47,911 nt of DNA from positions 1 to 47,911 of the forward strand of contig ONQT01000022.1 in NCBI GenBank assembly GCA_900320045.1, written 5' to 3'. This document shows, piece by piece, positions 27,360-34,264 of this stretch; positions within the stretch are counted from its first letter, which is position 1, and the number at the start of each line of letters is the position of its first letter. The position numbers were made by a program, and so were the translations under genes. This stretch comes from an uncultured Prevotellaceae bacterium. GTDB lineage: Bacteria > Bacteroidota > Bacteroidia > Bacteroidales > Bacteroidaceae. Under the pieces are notes generated by a model that was not told the origin of the DNA, did no database searches, and worked only from the letters and a program-made list of their open reading frames with translations.

Positions 27360-27445
27360 CGATAAGCATTGCGCCGGCCATTGCTGACGTCCTTATCGTC
27401 ATTCATAAGTTGAGGTTGGTAGCGTCCTGCACCAACCTCTTTTTA
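27360..27445 (+). ncRNA. Candidate ~85-nt small RNA with terminator
   Basis: The unit runs from a consensus promoter to a hairpin terminator: a perfect 9-bp stem GAGGTTGGT/ACCAACCTC (27412-27439) followed by TTTTT. In the body GATAAG (27361-27366) can pair with CTTATC (27392-27397), and the same CTTAT can instead pair with ATAAG (27405-27409), giving two exclusive folds. There is no open frame. It lies between the decayed lipoprotein (divergent) and the 3' end of the glucokinase gene (convergent). I recognise no known class. Confidence 0.6.
27412..27445 (+). terminator. Terminator of the candidate small RNA
   Basis: Stem GAGGTTGGT with ACCAACCTC, 10-nt loop, then a T5 run on the plus strand. 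Confidence 0.8.
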
Positions 27446-27484
27446 TGTTCTAAAGTCTATTGTTGTTCTGTAATCAGTAAGGTC

Positions 27485-28468
27485 TCAGATTTCCCATCCG
27501 ATAGCTGAAGCCCCCAGTACGGCAGCCGATGCTCCGTCCAGACCGCTGACCAGGAACTGTGCCTTGCCCTTGAAGACATTCATGACGGTTTCGTTGTATG
27601 CTTGCTTGATGGGGTTCATCAGTAGGTCGCCGGCTTTCACCATACCACCGAAGAAGATGAATGCCTCGGGAGAGCAGAACGTGGCAAAGTCAGCACAGGC
27701 CTCGCCGAGCATGCGTCCGGTAAATTCGTATATCTCCTTGGCCAAGGTGTCCCCTTTTCCAGCAGCAATACTGACATCCAGTGAGGTGATGTCCTCGGGG
27801 TTCATGTCACGCAGCAAGGAGGGACGGTCGGTCTTGCTCAGCATTTCACGAGCCGTGCGGGCCACACCCGTTGCCGAACAATATGTCTCCAGACAGCCTT
27901 TACGACCGCATCCACACAGACGGCCTTCCTCGCCTCTAACCACTCTGACGTGACCTAACTCGCCTGCCATACCGTCGCTGCCGTACACCAGCTGGCCATT
28001 GACGACAATACCCGAGCCGACACCCGTTCCGAGGGTTATGACGATGAAGTTCTTCATGCCACGGGCTACGCCATAGACCATCTCTCCGATAGCAGCGGCA
28101 TTGGCGTCGTTGGTGATGGCTACAGGCAGTCCGCTCAGCCGGTCGCTGAACATCTTGGCAAGCGGCACGGTTGTCTCGTGGGCCCACTTGATGTTGGGAG
28201 CAGTCTCAATGCAGCCGTTATAGAAGTTGCCGTTAGGGGCACCAATGCCCATGGCCTTAATCTTGTCGAGACCGCCGGTCTGTTCAATAATAGCCTCCAA
28301 GGCATGAACCGATGCGTCTACAAAGGCTTCTGCCGTGTTGTAATCCTGAGTCTTGATAGCGGTAGTGGCCTTGATGTCTCCGCGCTGGTCTACAATGCCG
28401 AAGACGGCGTTCGTTCCTCCTAAGTCTAAACCAATCACATGTGGCTTGATGTTCTGTTGATCGTTCAT
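27485..28468 (-). CDS. ROK-family glucokinase
   Basis: The 327-residue cytoplasmic sugar kinase has the N-terminal phosphate loop VIGLDLGGTNAVFG, catalytic Asp in VAITNDANAAAIGE, VITLGTGVGSGIVV, and the ROK zinc motif in CGCGRKGCLETYCSATG. Length and motifs fit bacterial ROK glucokinases that phosphorylate glucose for glycolysis; another hexose is possible. It has no DNA-binding domain, so it is a kinase and not a repressor. Confidence 0.9.
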   Translation of the reverse strand: MNDQQNIKPHVIGLDLGGTNAVFGIVDQRGDIKATTAIKTQDYNTAEAFVDASVHALEAIIEQTGGLDKIKAMGIGAPNGNFYNGCIETAPNIKWAHETTVPLAKMFSDRLSGLPVAITNDANAAAIGEMVYGVARGMKNFIVITLGTGVGSGIVVNGQLVYGSDGMAGELGHVRVVRGEEGRLCGCGRKGCLETYCSATGVARTAREMLSKTDRPSLLRDMNPEDITSLDVSIAAGKGDTLAKEIYEFTGRMLGEACADFATFCSPEAFIFFGGMVKAGDLLMNPIKQAYNETVMNVFKGKAQFLVSGLDGASAAVLGASAIGWEI

Positions 28469-28575
28469 AATATGGTAATAAATAGTTGACGTTTTGCTGA
28501 TTCAGCGCACAAAGTTACAAATTTATTCTGAAATAGCAAGTAGTTTCGGATAATTTTTGTACCTTTGCACTCGAT

Positions 28576-29241
28576 ATGGCATTTCCGATACATATAAATA
28601 TTGTCGATCTCGTCCTGAAAGGCATGCTGATAGGCATGGTAGCTTCAGCTCCCATGGGACCGGTAGGTGTGCTTTGTGTGCAGCGAACGCTAAACAAGGG
28701 TCGCTGGCTGGGATTCATGACGGGTATCGGTGCTGCCATTAGTGATATAATCTATGCCGGTATCACGGGTTTCGGTATGGCCTTTGTGATGGATTTCATC
28801 AACAACGACCGCAACAAGTTCTACTTGCAGATCATCGGTAGTATCATGCTGTTAGCCTTTGGCATCTATACTTGGCGCAGCGACCCCACGAAGAATATCC
28901 ACCAGTCGGGTAAGAAGAAGGGCAATACGTGGTACAACATGTGGACGGCCTTTCTGGTGACGTTCTCCAATCCGCTTATCATTTTCCTTTTCATGGGTCT
29001 TTTTGCCCAGTTTGCCTTTGTCATTCCCGACCGTCCCATCGAGATGCTGGTGGGCTTTGCCAGTATTGTAGGCGGTGCCCTGTTGTGGTGGTATGGACTG
29101 ACTTGGCTGGTTGACAAGGCTCGCACCATCTTCGACGAGGGCGGCATCCGCATCATCAATCAGATTATCGGCACCGTGGTGATTGTCTTTTCCGTCATCT
29201 TCCTCTTCGGAACCATGACGAACCTCTTTACCTTCTTTTAG
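28576..29241 (+). CDS. LysE-family translocator
   Basis: The 221-residue membrane protein has six hydrophobic segments and the LysE signature region (GMVASAPMGPVGVLCVQRTL, LGFMTGIGAAISDIIYAGI). The family exports amino acids or related small molecules. TACCTTTG at 28560-28567 ends 8 nt before the ATG, so the mRNA is probably almost leaderless. In Bacteroidetes a LysE gene often precedes a DUF4924 gene, as it does here. Confidence 0.85.
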   Translation: MAFPIHINIVDLVLKGMLIGMVASAPMGPVGVLCVQRTLNKGRWLGFMTGIGAAISDIIYAGITGFGMAFVMDFINNDRNKFYLQIIGSIMLLAFGIYTWRSDPTKNIHQSGKKKGNTWYNMWTAFLVTFSNPLIIFLFMGLFAQFAFVIPDRPIEMLVGFASIVGGALLWWYGLTWLVDKARTIFDEGGIRIINQIIGTVVIVFSVIFLFGTMTNLFTFF

Positions 29242-29260
29242 CGGGTAAAGCATCCCCATC

Positions 29261-29315
29261 AATTGTAAATTGCCCCATAAATTGTAAATAGTAAATTGTC
29301 AAATTGTAAATCAAA
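29261..29315. repeat. A/T heptamer linker (AATTGTA type)
   Basis: Units AATTGTA, AATTGCC, AATTGTA, AATAGTA, AATTGTC and others fill the LysE-DUF4924 gap. A very similar array precedes prfC (30749-30785). Confidence 0.7.
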
Positions 29316-29318
29316 TAG

Positions 29319-29864
29319 ATGTTTATTGCCAACGAACTGCGTAAGACGAATATAGCCGAATACCTGCTCTATATGTGGCAGGTGGAGGACACCATCCGAG
29401 CCTTTGGGTGCTCTATCAGTCGTATCCGTCACGAATACATCGACCGTTTCGACTATAGTGACGAGCAGAAAGAGGAGGAGACCGACTGGTTCGGCAACCT
29501 GATTCGCATGATGAACTCGGAAGGCTGCCGTGAGCAGGGCCACTTGCAGATTAACAAGGTTACCATGCAACAGCTCTGCGAGTTGCATGCCCAGTTGCTC
29601 TCGTCCACCAAGTTCCCGTTCTATCATGCTGAATATTATAAGGTGCTGCCCTACATCGTAGAGTTGCGCAACCATGGCGCCGACAAGGACGAGAACGAGA
29701 TTGAAACCTGTTTCAACTCGCTCTATGGAGTCATGATGCTGCGACTGCAGAAGAAGGAGATTACGCCCAACACCCAGCATGCCATCAAGGAGATAACCAC
29801 CTTCATCGGTATGCTGAACGACTATTATCTCAAGGACAAGCAGCAACCTTTGGAGTTTGAATAA
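29319..29864 (+). CDS. DUF4924 family protein
   Basis: The 181-residue, mostly helical, soluble protein starts MFIANELRKTNIAEYLLYMW and ends with a conserved FIGMLNDYYL segment. The sequence and position between LysE and rfbD genes match the DUF4924 family of Bacteroidetes. No function is known and no catalytic motif is visible. It ends 15 bp before rfbD, so cotranscription is likely. Confidence 0.8.
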   Translation: MFIANELRKTNIAEYLLYMWQVEDTIRAFGCSISRIRHEYIDRFDYSDEQKEEETDWFGNLIRMMNSEGCREQGHLQINKVTMQQLCELHAQLLSSTKFPFYHAEYYKVLPYIVELRNHGADKDENEIETCFNSLYGVMMLRLQKKEITPNTQHAIKEITTFIGMLNDYYLKDKQQPLEFE

Positions 29865-29879
29865 TCAAAGCAGAATACT

Positions 29880-30728
29880 ATGAATATACTGATTACTGGC
29901 TGTAACGGCCAATTGGGAAGCGAAATCCGGATGCTGGAGCAGGAGCATCCGGAGCATACCTTTTTTAATACCGATGTCGACGAATTGGACATTACCAACT
30001 TGTTGGCCATTGAGCAGTTCGTGACCGAGAACCAAATTGACGGCATCGTCAACTGTGCCGCCTATACGGCTGTCGACAAGGCCGAAGACAACAAGGAACT
30101 ATGCACCACACTCAACACCGTGGCGCCGTCGTATTTGGCTTCTGCTATTGAGAAGCGGGGTGGGTGGATGATTCAGATTTCTACCGACTACGTATTTAAC
30201 GGCACCAAGTACACTCCTTACGTCGAGACCGATACACCGTGTCCCGACAGCGTCTACGGCAGTACCAAGCTGGCTGGCGAGCTGGGCGTTTCGAAGTTCT
30301 GCAAGCGTTCCATGATTATCCGTACGGCATGGCTCTATTCGACATATGGCAACAACTTCGTCAAGACCATGATACGCTTAGGCAAGGAGAAATCTGAGCT
30401 GGGTGTCATCTTCGACCAGATTGGCACACCGACCTATGCCCGCGACCTGGCTCGTGTCATCATGGTCGCCATTGAGAAAGGTATCCAACCGGGAGTCTAT
30501 CATTTCTCCAACGAGGGTGTCATTTCCTGGTACGACTTCACCAAGGCCATCCATCGGCTGGCAGGCATCACGTCGTGCCATGTTCGTCCCCTCCATACGG
30601 CAGAATTCCCCACGCCGGCACATCGTCCGCACTATTCCGTGCTCGACAAGACCAAGCTCAAGCAGACCTACAATATCGAGATTCCCTATTGGGAGGAGAG
30701 CCTTGCCGAGTGTATCGCTAAATTGTAA
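29880..30728 (+). CDS. rfbD: dTDP-4-dehydrorhamnose reductase
   Basis: The 282-residue short-chain dehydrogenase performs the last step of dTDP-L-rhamnose synthesis. Seen: NAD(P)-binding ILITGCNGQLGSE, NCAAYTAVDKAED, STDYVFNGTKYTPYVE, and the catalytic YGSTKLAGE (Tyr-x3-Lys). The other rfb genes are not in this window, so it is a stand-alone copy. Confidence 0.95.
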   Translation: MNILITGCNGQLGSEIRMLEQEHPEHTFFNTDVDELDITNLLAIEQFVTENQIDGIVNCAAYTAVDKAEDNKELCTTLNTVAPSYLASAIEKRGGWMIQISTDYVFNGTKYTPYVETDTPCPDSVYGSTKLAGELGVSKFCKRSMIIRTAWLYSTYGNNFVKTMIRLGKEKSELGVIFDQIGTPTYARDLARVIMVAIEKGIQPGVYHFSNEGVISWYDFTKAIHRLAGITSCHVRPLHTAEFPTPAHRPHYSVLDKTKLKQTYNIEIPYWEESLAECIAKL

Positions 30729-30748
30729 AATCATACAATTCCCAAATA

Positions 30749-30785
30749 AATAGTAAATTGTAAATCGTCAAATTGTAAATTAGTA
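30749..30785. repeat. A/T heptamer linker before prfC
   Basis: AATAGTA, AATTGTA, AATCGTC, AAATTGTA. Nearly the same text as 29287-29308. Confidence 0.7.
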
Positions 30786-30787
30786 TT

Positions 30788-32374
30788 GTGAATCAGGAAA
30801 TAGAGAGAAGAAGAACCTTCGCGATTATTTCGCACCCTGATGCCGGTAAGACCACGCTGACAGAGAAATTCCTGCTCTTCGGCGGACAGATACAGGTAGC
30901 AGGTGCAGTCAAGAACAACAAGATTAAGAAGACGGCCACCAGTGACTGGATGGACATCGAGAAGCAACGTGGTATCTCCGTGTCCACCTCGGTCATGGAG
31001 TTCGACTATACGCCCGACGGCTCTGATATAGAGTATAAGGTGAACATCCTCGACACCCCGGGTCACCAGGACTTCGCCGAGGATACCTACCGTACACTGA
31101 CGGCCGTCGACTCAGCCATCATCGTGGTGGATAGCGCCAAGGGTGTGGAGACCCAGACCCGCAAGCTGATGTCGGTCTGCCGCATGCGCAACACCCCCGT
31201 CATCATCTTTATCAACAAGATGGACCGTGAGGGTCGTGACCCCTTTGACCTCTTGGATGAGCTCGAGCAGGAACTGGAAATCAAGGTTCGCCCCCTGTCG
31301 TGGCCTATCAACCAGGGTGCCAAGTTCAAGGGCGTATATAACATCTACGAGAACAAACTCGACCTCTTCACGCCCGACAAGCAGCGCGTCACCGAAAAGG
31401 TGAGTGTGGAGCTCAGTTCTGCTGAGCTCGACCAGCACATCGGTGAGCAGGATGCCGCCAAGCTGCGCGAAGACCTGGAACTGGTGGACGGCGTCTATCC
31501 CGAGTTCGACGTCGAGACATACCGTAGTGCCGAGGTGGCTCCCGTTTTCTTCGGTTCGGCGTTGAACAACTTCGGTGTGCAGGAGCTGCTGAACTGCTTC
31601 GTCAAGATAGCCCCCAGTCCCAAGCCCACCAAGGCCGAGGAGCGTGACGTGCAGCCCGACGAGCCCAAGTTCACGGGCTTCATCTTCAAGATTACGGCCA
31701 ACATCGACCCCAACCACCGCTCGTGCATTGCCTTCTGCAAGGTCTGCAGCGGTCGGTTCCAGCGCAACCAGCCCTATCTGCATGTCCGTCAGGGCAAGAC
31801 GCTGCGCTTCACTAGTCCCACGCAGTTCATGGCTCAGCGCAAGTCGACCATCGACGAGGCTTGGCCCGGTGATATTGTCGGTTTGCCCGACAACGGCATC
31901 TTCAAGATTGGCGACACGCTGACCGAGGGCGAGCAGCTACACTTCCGCGGTCTGCCGTCCTTCTCGCCCGAACTCTTCAAGTACATCGAGAACGACGACC
32001 CCATGAAGTCGAAGCAGCTGCAGAAGGGTATCGACCAGCTGATGGACGAGGGTGTCGCCCAGTTGTTCGTCAATCAGTTCAATGGTCGCAAGATTATCGG
32101 TACCGTCGGCCAGTTGCAGTTCGAGGTCATTCAGTACCGTCTGGAGAACGAATACAATGCCAAGTGCCGCTGGGAACCCGTCCACCTGTACAAAGCCTGC
32201 TGGATAGAGAGCGACGATGCTGCCGAACTGGAGAACTTCAAGAAGCGCAAGTATCAGTATATGGCCAAAGACAAGGAGGGCCGCGACGTGTTCCTCGCCG
32301 ACTCCGGCTATGTGCTCTCCATGGCGCAGGAGGACTTCAAGCATATCAAGTTCCACTTTACCAGCGAGTTTTAG
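30788..32374 (+). CDS. prfC: Peptide chain release factor 3
   Basis: The 528-residue translational GTPase recycles RF1/RF2 after termination. G1 [15 protein letters not shown], switch [16 protein letters not shown], and NKMDREGRD are visible, followed by domains II-III ending in the RF3-type C-terminus ([20 protein letters not shown]). The start is a GTG at 30788, directly after the A/T linker; the sequence [16 protein letters not shown] fits the family there. Confidence 0.97.
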   Translation: MNQEIERRRTFAIISHPDAGKTTLTEKFLLFGGQIQVAGAVKNNKIKKTATSDWMDIEKQRGISVSTSVMEFDYTPDGSDIEYKVNILDTPGHQDFAEDTYRTLTAVDSAIIVVDSAKGVETQTRKLMSVCRMRNTPVIIFINKMDREGRDPFDLLDELEQELEIKVRPLSWPINQGAKFKGVYNIYENKLDLFTPDKQRVTEKVSVELSSAELDQHIGEQDAAKLREDLELVDGVYPEFDVETYRSAEVAPVFFGSALNNFGVQELLNCFVKIAPSPKPTKAEERDVQPDEPKFTGFIFKITANIDPNHRSCIAFCKVCSGRFQRNQPYLHVRQGKTLRFTSPTQFMAQRKSTIDEAWPGDIVGLPDNGIFKIGDTLTEGEQLHFRGLPSFSPELFKYIENDDPMKSKQLQKGIDQLMDEGVAQLFVNQFNGRKIIGTVGQLQFEVIQYRLENEYNAKCRWEPVHLYKACWIESDDAAELENFKKRKYQYMAKDKEGRDVFLADSGYVLSMAQEDFKHIKFHFTSEF

Positions 32375-32379
32375 GTGGG

Positions 32380-32421
32380 AATTGGAAATTGAGAATTGAA
32401 AATTGAAAATTGAGAATTGGG
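32380..32421. repeat. Six heptamers AATTGNN between prfC and the Sua5 gene
   Basis: AATTGGA, AATTGAG, AATTGAA, AATTGAA, AATTGAG, AATTGGG: six perfect-length units directly before the ATG at 32423. Confidence 0.85.
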
Positions 32422-32422
32422 A

Positions 32423-33004
32423 ATGACAAGAGAAGAAGATATCAAGAATGCCGTTGAAGTGTTGCGCAAGGGTGGGGTGATACTCTATCCGACGGACACG
32501 GTCTGGGGCATTGGCTGCGACGCTACGAATGCTGAGGCTGTGAAGCGGGTGTACGACATCAAGCAGCGCGACGACTCCAAGGCGTTGATTTGTCTGGTCG
32601 ACAGCGATGCTCGTCTGCAGCGTTACGTCAGGACTGTTCCTGATGTCGCTTGGCAACTCATCGACAGTCTGCAGGACAGCGATGCCAAGCCAACTACCCT
32701 CATCCTTGACGGAGCCATTAACCTGGCTCCGAACCTGATAGCAGAGGACGGCAGTATCGGTATGCGAATCACACAGGAGGCTTTCTCAAAGGAGCTGTGC
32801 TATCGTTTCCAGAAGGCTTTGGTGTCCACCTCGGCGAATATCAGCGGCGAGCCTGCTGCGCAGAACTATCAGGACATCGACCCTCGCATCATCGAAAAGG
32901 TAGACTATGTCTGCTGGTCACGCCGCCAGGAGCATAAGCCCCATCAGCCCAGCAGCATCATTCGACTACGCCCCGATGGGCAGGTGACGATTATCAGGAA
33001 ATAA
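32423..33004 (+). CDS. L-threonylcarbamoyladenylate synthase (Sua5/YrdC family)
   Basis: The 193-residue protein makes threonylcarbamoyl-AMP for the t6A37 modification of ANN-decoding tRNAs. Seen: GGVILYPTDTVWGIGCDATN, VYDIKQRDDSKALI, and KALVSTSANISGEPA. I choose ATG 32423; the upstream TTG at 32417 lies in the heptamer linker. It ends 3 bp from the convergent aroB stop. Confidence 0.93.
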   Translation: MTREEDIKNAVEVLRKGGVILYPTDTVWGIGCDATNAEAVKRVYDIKQRDDSKALICLVDSDARLQRYVRTVPDVAWQLIDSLQDSDAKPTTLILDGAINLAPNLIAEDGSIGMRITQEAFSKELCYRFQKALVSTSANISGEPAAQNYQDIDPRIIEKVDYVCWSRRQEHKPHQPSSIIRLRPDGQVTIIRK

Positions 33005-33007
33005 GGA

Positions 33008-34096
33008 TTAGCACTCGCGGTAAAAGTCGAGTGCTTCTTTTATTTCATCCTCGGTGGCTGTCTGGTTGATGCGGATGTCGCCAATGCCACCCAAAAGGGT
33101 GAAGTTGATGGTGCTGCCCTCGTTCTTTTTGTCGTGGTGCATCAGTTCCAGCAGATGGGGATAGTCGTCGCAGGTGATGGCCATGCGACCGTAATGCTCC
33201 TTGATGTATTGCACGGTCTGGTGCATGCGGTCAGAGGGGAAGCCGGTCTTGATGACCGACAGGTAGAGTTCGACGATGAGGCCGTAGGCTACGGCATAGC
33301 CATGTAGGATAGGGGAACCTACCCCCGTCCTCTCCCCAAGGGAAGGGTGCTGGTTGCTGCGTTCGAACGATAGCGACTCGAAGGCGTGTCCGGCGGTGTG
33401 TCCCAGATTGAGTGCCTTGCGCAGGCCTTTCTCCGTCGGGTCTTCGGTGACGATGCGCTGCTTCACGGCCACACTGTCTTCTATGGCGGAAACAAATTGC
33501 TCACTTTTCACTTCAACATCTTCACCGATCAATGCTGCCCACATTTTCTCGTCGCTGATGAGGGCGTGCTTCAGCATCTCGGCATAGCCGGAGAGCAGGT
33601 TTTCGTGGTCGAGGGTATGGAGGAACGTGGCGTCGAGGATGACGCTGCTGGCGTTGTTGAAGACACCGATTTCGTTCTTCAGTCCGCCGAAGTTGATGCC
33701 CGTCTTTCCGCCCACGGAGGCGTCGACCATCGAGAGTAGGGTGGTGGGAATGTTGATATACGCCAACCCTCTTTTGAACGTCGAGGCGGCAAATCCTCCC
33801 AAGTCGGTCACCATGCCGCCGCCGAGGTTCACCATCAGCGAATGGCGGGTGGCACCGCCCTGCTGCAGTTCGCTCCACACATGGCTCAGCGACTCCAGGT
33901 TCTTGTGCTGGTCGGTGGCACCGATGGTGATGACGCGTGCTCCCCGCAGACAGTCAAAGTCGCTGACGACGGGCAGGCAGCAGTTGCGCGTTGTCTCGTC
34001 GGTCAGAATGAATAGCCGGTCGTGGGGGCACAGATTGATGGCATCAGTCAGTGACTGACGCAGGTCTTTGGAGAAAATGACACGTTGTTGTTCCAT
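33008..34096 (-). CDS. aroB: 3-dehydroquinate synthase with an in-frame insert
   Basis: The 362-residue enzyme performs the second step of the shikimate pathway, which also feeds the trp operon in this window. Conserved: VNLGGGMVTDLGGFAASTFKRG, VDASVGGKTGINFGGLKNEIG, the zinc ligands in LNLGHTAGHAFESL and ILHGYAVAYG. Between the last two, residues ~247-262 (SNQHPSLGERTGVGSP) replace a very short family loop. They are encoded by a palindromic G/C-rich insert (33311-33358) that keeps the frame. Confidence 0.95.
   Translation of the reverse strand: MEQQRVIFSKDLRQSLTDAINLCPHDRLFILTDETTRNCCLPVVSDFDCLRGARVITIGATDQHKNLESLSHVWSELQQGGATRHSLMVNLGGGMVTDLGGFAASTFKRGLAYINIPTTLLSMVDASVGGKTGINFGGLKNEIGVFNNASSVILDATFLHTLDHENLLSGYAEMLKHALISDEKMWAALIGEDVEVKSEQFVSAIEDSVAVKQRIVTEDPTEKGLRKALNLGHTAGHAFESLSFERSNQHPSLGERTGVGSPILHGYAVAYGLIVELYLSVIKTGFPSDRMHQTVQYIKEHYGRMAITCDDYPHLLELMHHDKKNEGSTINFTLLGGIGDIRINQTATEDEIKEALDFYREC
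33311..33358. repeat. G/C-rich palindromic insert inside aroB, in frame
   Basis: The plus strand reads ACCTACCCCCGTCCTCTCCCC followed by AAGGGAAGGG. It has the same layout as the uvrA insert at 6053-6100 (C-rich arm, CCTC core, AGGG arm). It adds ~16 residues between two conserved AroB blocks. Confidence 0.55.
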
Positions 34097-34264
34097 CGTT
34101 GTTTAGCTCTTTGAGAGTGCAAAAATACGACAATTTTACTAATAATCTATACAAAATGCAAAGAATTTAGCAAAAAAGCATCATTTTTCTACGTTGTTCG
34201 TTAAACTTTTGCTAATTTTGCGCATCATAAGGATATAAATGGAAAACGAAACTAAACAATACAC

